A stretch of 64,000 nucleotides of DNA from Thermoanaerobaculales bacterium (GCA_035358815.1 DAOPQC010000001.1:160703-224702); one strand, 5' to 3'. Counted from the first letter of the stretch, positions 45,082 to 53,990 are shown. A program made the numbers and translations. The notes: a model not told the origin generated them from the letters alone.

Positions 45082-46059
45082 ATGATCATCAGTCTCGACC
45101 GTCATGGCCATTCACAGCTCTGCGCGCGCAGTGCGGGGCTCGTCATCAGCCTGATCTTCGCGCTGGCGGTGCCGGGAGCCGCTGTCGCGGCCGACGCGCC
45201 GGCTGCGCCAAACCAGCAGACGATGTTCAAGACGCCCGAGGCGGCGGCCGAGGCGCTGATCGCCGCCGCCGAGAGCTTCGACGTACCGGCCTTGACCGGG
45301 ATCTTCGGGCCGGACGGCGTCGATCTCGTGGTCACCGACGACGCGGTCAGTGACCGCAACACGGCCGCGAGCTTCGCCGCGCAGGCCCGCACGAAAATGG
45401 CGGTCACCCGCGATCCGGGCAACAAGAAGCTGGCCGTCGTCTCGGTCGGCGATGAGGAGTGGCCGCTGCCGATCCCGATCGTCAAGACGGGCGGAAAGTG
45501 GCGCTTCGACACCGCGGCGGGCCGTGAGGAGCTCCTCTTCCGCCGCATCGGCAGCAACGAGATCGACGCCATCGAGGTGTGTCTCGGCTACGTCGAGGCG
45601 CAGCACGAGTACGCCTACACCAAGCGCGAGGGCTCGCTGGTCAACCAGTACGCCCAGCGCATCATCAGCACCCCGGGCGCCCAGGACGGGCTGGCGTGGC
45701 AGGGCAGCGACGGATCGTGGCAGGGGCCGGTGGGCGAGGGGGCCGCGCGGGCGATCGCCGAGGGCTACAGCGACCGACTCGAGCCCTACCACGGCTACTA
45801 CTTCAAGATCCTGAAGGGCCAGGGCCCGGACGCGCCGATGGGCGAGATGGACTTCGTGGTCGGCGGCGCGATGATCGGCGGTTTCGCGCTGGTCGCCGCG
45901 CCGGCCCAGTACCGGGTGACCGGGGTGAAGACCTTCATCGTCAGCCACGACGGCGTGGTCTACGAGAAGGACCTCGGCGAGAAGACCATCGACGAGTTCC
46001 GGGCGGTGGAGCGCTTCAACCCGGACCCGAGCTGGGAGCCGGTGGCGGGCCCGCCGTAG
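45082..46059 (+). CDS. DUF2950-type secreted protein
   Basis: A 325-residue exported protein (signal peptide about residues 16-36, VISLIFALAVPGAAVA). The DUF2950 family signature is clear: FKTPEAAAEALIAAAESFDVPAL, GKWRFDTAAGREELLFRRIGSNE, and the C-terminal GYYFKILKGQGPDAP and VVGGAMIGGFALVAAPAQY segments. Function is unknown. The gene starts four bases after DUF3300 and overlaps nothing, so the two are one transcription unit. A copy of the palindromic repeat follows at 46113. The family pairing with DUF3300 suggests a shared envelope or extracellular role. Confidence 0.88.
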   Translation: MIISLDRHGHSQLCARSAGLVISLIFALAVPGAAVAADAPAAPNQQTMFKTPEAAAEALIAAAESFDVPALTGIFGPDGVDLVVTDDAVSDRNTAASFAAQARTKMAVTRDPGNKKLAVVSVGDEEWPLPIPIVKTGGKWRFDTAAGREELLFRRIGSNEIDAIEVCLGYVEAQHEYAYTKREGSLVNQYAQRIISTPGAQDGLAWQGSDGSWQGPVGEGAARAIAEGYSDRLEPYHGYYFKILKGQGPDAPMGEMDFVVGGAMIGGFALVAAPAQYRVTGVKTFIVSHDGVVYEKDLGEKTIDEFRAVERFNPDPSWEPVAGPP

Positions 46060-46112
46060 GAGCGTGCGGGGCATAGGCCCCTGGGCGAGTTCGTGACGTG
46101 GTCACTGCTGTT

Positions 46113-46203
46113 GGCCTCTGCCCACACGCTCCTCGGGATGCGCGACGCGCATCCTGACGAGTTCGGACCGCAATGGCCGTCCGAGAGCAACTCGGTCAAC
46201 CAC
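46113..46203 (+). repeat. Palindromic dispersed repeat, copy C
   Basis: The 91-bp plus-strand copy. The hairpin GGATGCGC-GAC-GCGCATCC is at 46136-46154. It sits in the gap between convergent DUF2950 and PerM-like genes, inverted relative to copy B at 34546. Confidence 0.9.
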
Positions 46204-46236
46204 GGACGCCGAATAGGCCTTTGCGGTACCAGCTCC

Positions 46237-47355
46237 CTAGCCTTGCTTCGTTGGCGCAGCGTCGGCCACGCGGGGGGCGGGTTGGGCCATCCAGGCGCCC
46301 CACAGGCGGTAGCCGATCGAGAACACGACCGCGCCAACGAACAGGCCGATCAGGCCGTGCAGGATGAGGCCACCGATCGCGCCGATCAGGATCACCCCGA
46401 CCGGCAGTTCGATGCCGCGCCCCAGCAGCAGCGGCTTCAAGGCCGCGTCGCAGAACGAGACGATCAGGCTCCAGATGGTGAACAGGACGATGACGGTGGT
46501 GCCGGCCTGCATCGCGACCAGGTACAGGATCGCCGGGCCCAGCACCAGGATCGGCGGCAGCTGAGCGACAGCGAGCACCAGCACCAGCAGCGCCCACAGC
46601 CCGGCGCCGGGCACGCCCGCCGCGACCAGGCCGATGGCGGCGAGCGCGGCCTGGATCGCCGCCACGCCGACCACGCCCTTGGCGACGGTGCCGATCGCGC
46701 GGCCGGCGAGCCGCACCGATTCGGTGCCGTGCTCGCCGCCGAGCCTCTCCCCGACGTTGAGTGCGGCCTTGACCGCAGACTCGCGTCGAACCAGCAGCAC
46801 CGCGGCGATCACCAGCGACACCGCGGTCATGATGACGGCGAGAGCCCCCTGCTTGGCGAGCCCAACGAGCCAGCCGCCGAAGGCCAGCAGCTGCGAGCGG
46901 AACGGCTTGAGCACCGTCGCGAGGCTGGTGGCGGCTGCGTTCCAGGTCTCGTAGACCTTCTCCCCGATAAGCGGCCAGTCGGCGACGCTCGCGGGCGCCG
47001 GCGGGATCCTCAGCTCGCCCTCTCCTCCCTGCTCGAGCTTCGTCGTGATGAAGCGGGCGCCGTCGAGCACCGAGTCGGAGAGGGCGACCGTCGGGACCAC
47101 GAGGAGCCCGAGGCAGACCACGACCAGCAGCGTCGCCGCGAGCTTGCGCCTGCCCCGCAGCAGGCCCTCTAGCCGCAGGTAGAGCGGCGCGAGCGCGACC
47201 GCGAGGACGGTCCCCCAGACGAGCGGCATCAGGAAGGGGCGGAAGATCCGGAAGCACCAGTACGCCAGCAGGCCGATCAGGACCAGCCTGACCGCCAGCT
47301 CGATGGTTCGGCGCGTGACATCCGGGCGGAGTTGGTCGGCCGGAAGCTCGCTCAT
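46237..47355 (-). CDS. AI-2E/PerM-family transporter
   Basis: A 372-residue membrane protein with about eight transmembrane helices. Family features: the N-terminal LAYWCFRIFRPFLMPLVWGTVLAVALAPLY, a mid-protein soluble segment, and the C-terminal LIVSFCDAALKPLLLGRGIELPVGVILIGAIGGLILHGLIGLFVGAVV block. Members include autoinducer-2 exporters and Na+/H+ antiporters, so transport direction and substrate are open. GAGGTGAACC precedes the ATG ending at 47355. It is a single gene with no luxS nearby. It converges with the DUF2950 gene, with a palindromic repeat between. Confidence 0.85.
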   Translation of the reverse strand: MSELPADQLRPDVTRRTIELAVRLVLIGLLAYWCFRIFRPFLMPLVWGTVLAVALAPLYLRLEGLLRGRRKLAATLLVVVCLGLLVVPTVALSDSVLDGARFITTKLEQGGEGELRIPPAPASVADWPLIGEKVYETWNAAATSLATVLKPFRSQLLAFGGWLVGLAKQGALAVIMTAVSLVIAAVLLVRRESAVKAALNVGERLGGEHGTESVRLAGRAIGTVAKGVVGVAAIQAALAAIGLVAAGVPGAGLWALLVLVLAVAQLPPILVLGPAILYLVAMQAGTTVIVLFTIWSLIVSFCDAALKPLLLGRGIELPVGVILIGAIGGLILHGLIGLFVGAVVFSIGYRLWGAWMAQPAPRVADAAPTKQG

Positions 47356-47715
47356 GGTTCACCTCGCTCTCATTCCCGGCGGTCGAACGATGTCGCCCGA
47401 TCGACGCCGTCAGGTTGCCACCGCTGCGTCCTCGGCGACGATCCGGGCGTGGTCGCAGGGGATCGTTCGTCGATCAGGCTAGCCGCCGGCCCCGGCGGTC
47501 ACTATCGGGAAAACTACGGTGCCACTCGTACCACTCTCCCGGTTCGGCGCCGGCGCGCTGGAGCACTCTCGCGCCATGGAGCTGTCCCATGCTCCGAGCT
47601 GCAGACAACGGGGAGACCCCCTCTGCGGTAACATGGGGCGGAGTTCAGAGAGCAGAGCACAAGCGGGCGCCGGGTGTGGCGCGATGCAGGAAAGGGCGGA
47701 GTTTCGGAGACCATC
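47356..47715. other. 360-base gap before the unknown gene
   Basis: No gene is convincing. A TAACAT at 47629-47634 could be a -10 for the gene at 47716. Open frames cover it on both strands without ribosome sites. No repeat of the families above is present. Confidence 0.5.
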
Positions 47716-49038
47716 GTGAGCGAGACCCCCAAGGTCGATACCCATCACAAGGCCCTCCAGATCAACCTCGACCCGAAGATCTTCGGCACCTTCGCGGAGA
47801 TCGGAGCAGGGCAGGAAGTGGCCCGCTGGTTCCTTCAGGTCGGCGGAGCGTCAGGGACCGTTGCGAAGACGATTTCGGCCTACGACATGACCTTCAGCGA
47901 CGCCATCTACGGGAAGGGCTCGCGGTACGTGTCGCGCGATCGGCTGATCTCCATGCTCGATCACGAGTACGCGTTGCTGCTCGAGCGGCTCGATTCGAGA
48001 TGCGGAGCCGACACGCGGTTCTTTGTCTTCGCCGACACAGTCGCCGCCCGCAATTTCGCTGGGACAAACGAATGCCACGGGTGGCTGGGGGTTCGCTTCC
48101 AGTCCACACCTCGCGGCCAGCCAAGCAACATCCTGGTTCACGTCAACATGATGGACGCCAGCAACCTGCACCAGCAACAGGCGATTGGCGTCCTGGGCGT
48201 CAACCTCGTTCACACCGCGTTCTTTGCCAGTCATTCGGTCGAGGCCATCCTGTCTGCCCTCGTCTCCGAGCTGTCGCTCGAGCGGATCGAGATCGACGTC
48301 ATGGAGCTTTCGGGCGTCGACTTCGGGAACGCTGAACCTCGGACGATCGGTGTGGCCCTGGTGCGAGGCGGCTACGGCAATGCGGTGCACCTCACTGCGG
48401 ACCTCCAGCTGACCCAACCGTCGGAGAGCTTGCGCAAGCGTCCGATCGTCGTCGAGCGGGGGATCTTCCGCCACCCCGAACCGATACACCAGCGGATCCT
48501 GGAGGCAGCGCTCCGCCGTCTCGGCGGCGAGGTCGGGTCCGCCGGTCGTGAGCCGTTGGGCCTGTTCGAGATGAGCACGGACCCACTCGGCGGGACGGTG
48601 GAACCCGCCGCCCCCCCGATCATGGAGCGGCTGGAGGCGTTGTCCGGCCTCGGGCGGCCAGTTCTCCTGACTCGTTACTCCCGCAACTATCAGCTTTCCG
48701 GCTATCTCCGGAGGTACACCACGCAGCCGCTGAGGTTCATCGCGGGCGTGTCGACGCTCGTCCCCCTGATGCAGGCGGCGAACTACGGGGAGCTGATGGG
48801 TGGTCTTCTCGAGTCCCTCGGGCGGCTTCTTGCGGAAAACGTCCGAGTCTATGTCTACCCGATGCCGGTCGAAGCGATGAGAGCGTCGCTCGCCGCCCTG
48901 CCTCCCGGGTCGCCCGCGGTCGAGTTCCCGACGGTAGGCCTGGTCACGGCGGAGAGCCTGCGCTTCCCGCCGCCCCTCGACCACCTGTACCGGTACCTGC
49001 TCGAGTCCGGCTGGCTCGAGTCGCTTCCACTCGAGTAG
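47716..49038 (+). CDS. Conserved protein of unknown function
   Basis: A 440-residue cytoplasmic protein that I cannot assign. Its first 200 residues read like a strongly conserved family: INLDPKIFGTFAEIGAGQEVARWF, VGGASGTVAKTISAYDM, RYVSRDRLISMLDHEY, FFVFADTVAARNF and ECHGWLGVRFQ. The second half is less conserved, with alternating strands and helices, and no known catalytic motif. Similar sequences occur in diverse bacteria, including cyanobacteria, to my memory. The GTG start at 47716 follows GGAGA; the frame is open 14 codons further. It stands alone. Codon use matches its neighbours. Confidence 0.7.
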   Translation: MSETPKVDTHHKALQINLDPKIFGTFAEIGAGQEVARWFLQVGGASGTVAKTISAYDMTFSDAIYGKGSRYVSRDRLISMLDHEYALLLERLDSRCGADTRFFVFADTVAARNFAGTNECHGWLGVRFQSTPRGQPSNILVHVNMMDASNLHQQQAIGVLGVNLVHTAFFASHSVEAILSALVSELSLERIEIDVMELSGVDFGNAEPRTIGVALVRGGYGNAVHLTADLQLTQPSESLRKRPIVVERGIFRHPEPIHQRILEAALRRLGGEVGSAGREPLGLFEMSTDPLGGTVEPAAPPIMERLEALSGLGRPVLLTRYSRNYQLSGYLRRYTTQPLRFIAGVSTLVPLMQAANYGELMGGLLESLGRLLAENVRVYVYPMPVEAMRASLAALPPGSPAVEFPTVGLVTAESLRFPPPLDHLYRYLLESGWLESLPLE

Positions 49039-49145
49039 GGGCGACGCCTACCAGACGCCTCCCCGGGCGGTGCAGCCGGGCACACAGCTCGCGCCGCCTG
49101 AGCCTCAAGCGCGGCGTTCTGGCTCCGCTTTGCTGAGGGGCTGGA

Positions 49146-49805
49146 TCACAAGGAGAACCAGATCCCGGCCAGCAGCTCGAGCTGGCCGATGCCGGAGCCC
49201 GCGAAGGCCAGCGCGCAGCCGCCCGGGCCGCAGACCCCGGCGGTGCCGTCGAGCGTGAGCATCGCCACGCCCCGTCCCTCGAAACGCAGTCCCACCCGCT
49301 TCGAGATCGGCACCTTGACGCCGGCGCCCAGGGTGGCGGCGGCGAGCAGGTCGAGGTCGTAGTCGCTGTCGTCCGGGCTGAGCAGCGTCAGCCCGGCCGT
49401 CGCCGACACGAAGGGCCGGACCGCGTGCTGCCCCCACTCGTAGGTCCCTCCGACGGCCAGGGTGTCGAAGCGGAGCCCGACCGCCGTGCCGCCGTCGTGA
49501 GCGGTCGGGACCTCGATCTCCTCATGGGTCCAGGCCACCTCGAGGGTGCGGTCGTTGTCGAGCGGGAAGCCGAGGATCAGGCCGAGCGAGAGAGCCTCGT
49601 CGGACGGCAGGTTGGCCCCGGTGGCGCCATCCTCGAACTCGTACCCGGTCCGCACGCCGGCGAACGCCGTCAGCTCGGGTGGATCGGCGTGGGCCGGCGT
49701 GGCGGCGGCCGCCAGTGCGCCGAGCGCGGCGAGCAACGCCAGCCCGCGCCCGACCGCGATCCGCACCCCGGTTCGACCCGGGCCTCCCCCTTGCCGCCGC
49801 ACCAC
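49146..49805 (-). CDS. Outer-membrane beta-barrel protein (OmpW-like size)
   Basis: A 219-residue exported protein. The signal peptide (ALLAALGALAAAATPAHA) is followed by eight or so amphipathic strands alternating aromatic and small residues (AFAGVRTGYEFEDG, LSLGLILGFPLDND, RPFVSATAGLTLLS, VGLRFEGRGVAMLTL) and ends at IWFSL, a terminal pattern of outer-membrane barrels. It is close in length to OmpW/OprG small-molecule channels, but similarity is only in layout. It starts four bases after the transglycosylase stop, so the two are an operon. One Cys pair near the end (GVCGPGGCA) is unusual. Confidence 0.72.
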   Translation of the reverse strand: MVRRQGGGPGRTGVRIAVGRGLALLAALGALAAAATPAHADPPELTAFAGVRTGYEFEDGATGANLPSDEALSLGLILGFPLDNDRTLEVAWTHEEIEVPTAHDGGTAVGLRFDTLAVGGTYEWGQHAVRPFVSATAGLTLLSPDDSDYDLDLLAAATLGAGVKVPISKRVGLRFEGRGVAMLTLDGTAGVCGPGGCALAFAGSGIGQLELLAGIWFSL

Positions 49806-49809
49806 CTGA

Positions 49810-51363
49810 TCAACCGCCGGCAGAGGGCGACGGTGATGCGCCGACCTGGCCCTTCGCCTGCTCGCGGGCCTCGCGCTGCTGCGCCATCAGCTGGTAGGCG
49901 AGGTAGTACTTGTAGATGTTGGCGACGTAGGTGACCGTCTCGCGGCCGATGCGCTTGGCTGCGATCAGCTCCACGTTGTTGAACCACCGGTTGGGATCGA
50001 GGCCCTCCGCCGCCGCCTGCTTGCGCAGGCCCGCGACGCGGGCGGGCCCCGCGTTGTACGAGGCGAAGGCGAACAGCCCGCGGTTGAGCGGGGTGACGCC
50101 GGGCTCGTTGTAGAAGTTGTCGATCATCCACCGGTTGTACTTGATCCCGGCGTGGATGTTGCTCTCGAGCTTCTCGATGTCGGGGATCCCGACCGCCTTG
50201 TCGCTGGCGGTGGAGGGCATGACCTGCATCACGCCGATCGCGCCCACAGGGCTGCGCTTCGACTGGTCGAGGCCCGACTCCTGGTAGGCCTGGGCGGCCA
50301 TCAGCAGGTAGTCGAGCCCGTACTGATCACCGTACTTCTTGAACAGCTCGACCATCGACAGGAAGCGCTGGCGGTCCTCGTCGCTCTGCGCATCCTTCAC
50401 CCACTTGGTGGTCTTCAGGTACTTGTTGAGGACCACGTTGCCGGCGAGGGTGCCCTGCTGGTGCGTCGCGACGAAGGCGTTGATCTCGGCGGCGAGCTGG
50501 GGGCTTCCCTTGCGGATCGCCCACGCGAACGCGACCGGCTGGCTCGCGATGTCGGAGCGCTTCTGCAGGCCGGGGAAGACCTGGGTGTAGAGATCGGCCG
50601 TGTACTCGTCCACCACCGTCGCCGGGACGAGGCCCGCGTTGACCATTTCCAGGATGTCGCCGTCCTCCAGCACCTCCTCGGCCGGCAGCACCGTCACCGG
50701 CGGCTTGCCGGCGGCCTCGAAGTGGGCGTTGAGCTTCCTCAGGTGCTCGGCGTAGCTGCTCGAGGGGCGGACGTAGACCTGCTTGCCCGACAGGTCCTCG
50801 AGGTTCTCAACCGGTGGCGACGCGGGGCCGGTGACCAGGACCTCCCGCACGCCGGTCACAAAGGGCTTTGCGAAGTCCACCTGCTGCTGGCGCTCGGGCG
50901 TGATCGCGAGCTGGGCGGCGGCGATGTCGCCCTGTCCCGCGATCAGGCGTGGGATGAGCTCGTCGCGCGCGACCGGGATCGCGATCACGTGGACGGTGAC
51001 CACCTTGTTGCCGAGCCTCGTGTTGAGCTGCTTTTCGAAGGCCTTGATGGCCTCGTAGGTGATGCCGAGCTCGCGGCCCTGGTCGACGAAGTAGAGGATC
51101 GGGTTCTGGACGGTCAGGACCCGGATGATCCGGCGCTCGACCATGCCGTCGAGGTCGCCCGTGAAGGTCTCGAGGAGGGGAGCCATCCCGGCGGGCAGCG
51201 GCGTCGGCGCCTCGGTCGGCGCCATTGTCGTCTGCTCAGCGGTGATCGCGTCCGGCTGGGCCGCCTCCTCCCGAGATCCGCAGCCGGTGACGGCGGCGAG
51301 TGCCGTTAGCGCGAGGACAGCGGTTCCGCCACGTCTCAGCCAGAGTCTCCAGCAGGCTACCAT
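49810..51363 (-). CDS. MltF-like membrane-bound lytic transglycosylase lipoprotein
   Basis: A 517-residue lipoprotein (lipobox VTGC, Cys20 or so). Residues about 70-300 are an extracellular solute-binding (SBP_bac_3) domain: RVLTVQNPILYFVDQ...GITYEAIKAF and GDIAAAQLAITPERQQQVDF. Residues about 320-470 are an SLT transglycosylase domain with the catalytic Glu in AYQESGLDQ and the SPVGAIGVMQVMP motif. This is the MltF architecture, in which the binding domain senses peptidoglycan stem peptides and controls cleavage. It cuts murein glycan strands at the inner face of the outer membrane. The ATG ending at 51363 follows GGAGG. Operon with the barrel gene downstream. Confidence 0.9.
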   Translation of the reverse strand: MVACWRLWLRRGGTAVLALTALAAVTGCGSREEAAQPDAITAEQTTMAPTEAPTPLPAGMAPLLETFTGDLDGMVERRIIRVLTVQNPILYFVDQGRELGITYEAIKAFEKQLNTRLGNKVVTVHVIAIPVARDELIPRLIAGQGDIAAAQLAITPERQQQVDFAKPFVTGVREVLVTGPASPPVENLEDLSGKQVYVRPSSSYAEHLRKLNAHFEAAGKPPVTVLPAEEVLEDGDILEMVNAGLVPATVVDEYTADLYTQVFPGLQKRSDIASQPVAFAWAIRKGSPQLAAEINAFVATHQQGTLAGNVVLNKYLKTTKWVKDAQSDEDRQRFLSMVELFKKYGDQYGLDYLLMAAQAYQESGLDQSKRSPVGAIGVMQVMPSTASDKAVGIPDIEKLESNIHAGIKYNRWMIDNFYNEPGVTPLNRGLFAFASYNAGPARVAGLRKQAAAEGLDPNRWFNNVELIAAKRIGRETVTYVANIYKYYLAYQLMAQQREAREQAKGQVGASPSPSAGG

Positions 51364-51440
51364 GCTCGACCTCCAGGTTGCGTCAGGCGATCGGAGTGCA
51401 CCTTGAGCTCGGAATCTCCCGGTTGCGGGTTCAGGGCGGT

Positions 51441-51866
51441 TCACCTTCCGGCTTCAACGATCAGCTTCAGGTCGGTGCAGCGGCCGAACACCGAAAAGGT
51501 CGTCTTCTCCACCGCGGCACTGAGCGCCAGCGTGCCCGGCTCGTCGAGCACGCCGGAGAAGGCGCGGCCGTTCTCGAAGCCCTGCATGACGATCCTCGTC
51601 TCGTCGGCATCGATGACCTTGAAGTGCGATTGGCGGCCGGCGTGCTCCGGCGTCACGGCGTGCATGACGCCTTCCCCGAGGTCGAGTCGAATCAAGCGGG
51701 GAGAATCGAGGGTGTCGAGCGCCGCTTGGTGACAGCCCTCCGGTGTGCAGATGGTCGGATCGAAGAGAGAGCACACGACGGTGGCCGGCCAGTCGAGCGT
51801 CTGCGCCGCTGCGGTGAGCGGTGCGAGGAGCAGGACCGAGGCGGCGAGGCATGATCGCGTGGACAT
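51441..51866 (-). CDS. Small secreted protein of unknown function
   Basis: A 141-residue exported protein with a signal peptide (CLAASVLLLAPLTAAAQ). The mature part has four cysteines (VVCSLFDPTICTPEGC, FGRC) suitable for disulfides and a beta-rich tail (KTTFSVFGRCTDLKLIVEAG). I recognise no family. It begins 13 bases after the glycine-zipper gene, so the two are co-transcribed. The gap of 77 bases to the transglycosylase is also within operon range. A periplasmic or surface location is inferred from the signal peptide and cysteines. Confidence 0.65.
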   Translation of the reverse strand: MSTRSCLAASVLLLAPLTAAAQTLDWPATVVCSLFDPTICTPEGCHQAALDTLDSPRLIRLDLGEGVMHAVTPEHAGRQSHFKVIDADETRIVMQGFENGRAFSGVLDEPGTLALSAAVEKTTFSVFGRCTDLKLIVEAGR

Positions 51867-51879
51867 GGCATCCCTCCCG

Positions 51880-52422
51880 TCACTTGACCGTGTAACCCTT
51901 GGCCTCGAGGCACGCGGCCCGGGCCTTCAGGAACTCGCCCTGGAGCTGCTGCACCTGCTGCTGGTGCTGCTGCTGCTGGGCCGCCTGCTGCTGCTGTGCG
52001 GCCCCCTGGGCCTGCTTCTGCTTGCTCGCCGCGCGGGCGCCGCCGACCACGGCGCCGATCGCCGCGCCCTCGCCGCCCTCGTCGTTGGCGAGGTCGCCGA
52101 CGATGTAGCCGGCGGCCGCCCCGCGCGCCGCGCCGCGCAGGCCGGCGCCCTTCTTCGCCGGTGGCGGCGTGGCCTGCGGGGGCGGCGCGGGCGGCTTGGC
52201 CGGGTCGAAGCCGGTCTGCTGGGTCGCCCAGCTCGAGCACGCGGCCTCGTCCTGCTGCTGCTGCTCCGGCGTCTGCCCCTTGGCCGGGAACACGTACTGC
52301 GTGGGTTGGGCCGTCGCCGCCCCGGTCGGCGCCGGTTGCGCCGCCTGCTGGGCGAAGGCAGCCGCCGCCAGGGTGAGCCCGGCGCAGACGAGCACGATCG
52401 CAGCGAGCGTGAAGCGTCTCAT
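51880..52422 (-). CDS. Secreted glycine-zipper protein
   Basis: A 180-residue exported protein. After the signal peptide (AGLTLAAAAFAQ) come a Gln/Pro-rich linker, a single Cys (AACSSW), a glycine-zipper membrane segment (GAARGAAAGYIVGDLANDEGGEGAAIGAVVGG) and a Gln-rich coiled coil (about 130-165). It ends with ACLEAKGYTVK, typical of YMGG/glycine-zipper proteins found in Gram-negative envelopes. These segments are thought to oligomerise in the outer membrane. It has a TTGACA-16-TATCTT promoter upstream. Function is unknown; a structural or channel-like envelope role is likely. Confidence 0.75.
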   Translation of the reverse strand: MRRFTLAAIVLVCAGLTLAAAAFAQQAAQPAPTGAATAQPTQYVFPAKGQTPEQQQQDEAACSSWATQQTGFDPAKPPAPPPQATPPPAKKGAGLRGAARGAAAGYIVGDLANDEGGEGAAIGAVVGGARAASKQKQAQGAAQQQQAAQQQQHQQQVQQLQGEFLKARAACLEAKGYTVK

Positions 52423-52508
52423 GGTGTCACCCCCTGCACTTGAGCACCGACGTGGTCAACCTGAACCCGCTCGTTCCTCGGCGCAGGAAGCCCATCGGTG
52501 ATGATTCG

Positions 52509-52536
52509 AAGATAGGCCTTCCCGAAGCCGTGTCAA
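52509..52536 (-). promoter_or_regulatory. Sigma70-type promoter of the glycine-zipper gene
   Basis: On the minus strand: perfect TTGACA (52536-52531), a 16-base spacer, TATCTT (52514-52509). This implies a leader of about 80 bases and an operon covering 52422 down to 49146. Confidence 0.65.
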
Positions 52537-52597
52537 TGGGTGGTTTTTCGGGTTGGTCCGAACATCGGCGGGAATGGGCCGGTGTTGGGGCAGGAGC

Positions 52598-53275
52598 TCA
52601 GAAGCCGAGGCCAGCGCCCACCATCACGGTCTGATCGCTCTCGTCCAGGCCGAAGACGTAGGTGATGATGCTGAGCTGCTTCCAGGCAAGACCGAGCAGG
52701 AGGCCAGGCTCGGCTTCGAAGCCGAGGTCGGCGGTCCTGGTCCGCTGGACCACCAGGCCCGCGCCGAGCCAATCCCACGGCCAGAGGCTGAGCTCGGTCC
52801 AGGTGTAGAGGAAGCTGTTGTCCGAGTCGTTGGTGTCGATGAGGTACTCACTCTGGCTGAAGAACGTGATCCGCCGCCAGCTGATCTCGAGGTTGTACCC
52901 GGGAGCCACGCCGTCGGTGTCGCCGATGACGGCGGCGACCATCGGCGTGAACGTGAGCGTGACGGCGCCGTCGAGACCGAGGTTGTAGCCGACCCACAGC
53001 GAGCCGGTGTTGAAGCCCTCGTAGTTGTAGCGCGCCTCGAGGTGGAGCCGGCCACGGTCGGCGCTGACGGTGGGCTGCAGGAAGTCGTCGCCGTCCGGCA
53101 CGAGGTAGGCGTAGACGTTGATCGAGGAGGACCACGCGCTCCCGACGGCCTCGGGCGCGGCACCGGCCGCCCTCTCGGTCGAGATTGAGCCGCCGGGTGC
53201 GTTCTCGGTGTCCTGGGCGAGCGCGCCGACCGGGGCGAGGGCAGCGAGCGTCATCAGCGCCACGAGGAGCCGCAT
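52598..53275 (-). CDS. Outer-membrane beta-barrel protein in a cation-transport operon
   Basis: A 225-residue exported protein (signal peptide VALMTLAALAPVGALAQ). It is made of amphipathic strands rich in Trp, Tyr and Gly (LEARYNYEGFNTGSLWVGYNLG, DWLGAGLVVQRTRTA, LGLAWKQLSIITYVFGLDE) and ends GAGLGF with a terminal Phe, the barrel-assembly signal. No family is named. It starts three bases after the stop of the VIT/CCC1-like gene, which in turn starts one base after the cation antiporter. This gives an inner-membrane pair plus an outer-membrane barrel from one mRNA, so it may be the outer gate of a metal-handling system. Confidence 0.72.
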   Translation of the reverse strand: MRLLVALMTLAALAPVGALAQDTENAPGGSISTERAAGAAPEAVGSAWSSSINVYAYLVPDGDDFLQPTVSADRGRLHLEARYNYEGFNTGSLWVGYNLGLDGAVTLTFTPMVAAVIGDTDGVAPGYNLEISWRRITFFSQSEYLIDTNDSDNSFLYTWTELSLWPWDWLGAGLVVQRTRTADLGFEAEPGLLLGLAWKQLSIITYVFGLDESDQTVMVGAGLGF

Positions 53276-53278
53276 CGC

Positions 53279-53989
53279 TCATCCCCCAAGCAGGATGGTG
53301 AGAGCCACCAGCACGGCGCCGAGGAGGACCATCGCGACGCCCATCAGCCAGGGTCTCCGGCGCCCGTTCCGGCGCCCGGAGGCATAGCCCATCACGAACA
53401 GCATCGCGATGGCGACGGCATTGGAGACGCGCAGGGCGGACACGGCGTGGGACATGACGATGAATGGGATTGTGACCGGGAACGTGACGAGGAAGACCAG
53501 CAGGAAGACGCCCACGGCGCCCCGCCAGTCGTCGCCGTCCAACCGCGGGTGGTCGGGCGGCTCGGGAAGCTCGATCAGGCGCACGCGCATCCCCTCCAGC
53601 TCTGCCGGCTGGACGACGGACGCGACCAGCGGCGGCAGCGCGCCGGCGATCTGGCGCCGCGCCTGTTCGGGATCGCTGCTGCCGCGCACGGCGCGCAACG
53701 TGGCGAGGTCGCGGTTCTTCTCGGCGAGGCAGCCCATCAGGTAGAAGACCGCGTCGATGATGGCCCAGGCGAGGTTGCAGCCGAGCGCTCCGATGAGCAT
53801 CGCCTTCACGTCGTCGCGCCCCGCCTGGGCCACGCTCAGCGACCCGGTGAAGGTGAGGACCATGATCAGCCCGAACAAGACCTCAGACGTGCGATCGATC
53901 GGCTCCAGCACGCGCCGGAAAGGCCCGGCGAGATGGGGCGGCGCCGGCCGCGGAGTCGGGACCGAGGTCGAGCGCGAGGCGGCTGTCAT
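53279..53989 (-). CDS. VIT1/CCC1-like membrane transporter
   Basis: A 236-residue inner-membrane protein with about five helices. The first (EVLFGLIMVLTFTGSLSVAQAG) resembles helix 1 of vacuolar-iron-transporter (VIT1/CCC1) proteins. A charged central loop (about 95-155, LRAVRGSSDPEQARRQIA) separates it from helices FLLVFLVTFPVTIPFIV and the C-terminal GVAMVLLGAVLVALTIL. The typical VIT metal-binding loop (ExxxE) is not clear, so iron or manganese transport is only a guess. It is sandwiched between a cation antiporter and an outer-membrane barrel with one- and three-base gaps, indicating translational coupling. Confidence 0.65.
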   Translation of the reverse strand: MTAASRSTSVPTPRPAPPHLAGPFRRVLEPIDRTSEVLFGLIMVLTFTGSLSVAQAGRDDVKAMLIGALGCNLAWAIIDAVFYLMGCLAEKNRDLATLRAVRGSSDPEQARRQIAGALPPLVASVVQPAELEGMRVRLIELPEPPDHPRLDGDDWRGAVGVFLLVFLVTFPVTIPFIVMSHAVSALRVSNAVAIAMLFVMGYASGRRNGRRRPWLMGVAMVLLGAVLVALTILLGG

Positions 53990-53990
53990 C

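Noticed and set aside
52537..52597. Terminator for the barrel gene at 52598
   Set aside because: A short run of T and C is present on the minus strand, but no stable stem precedes it.
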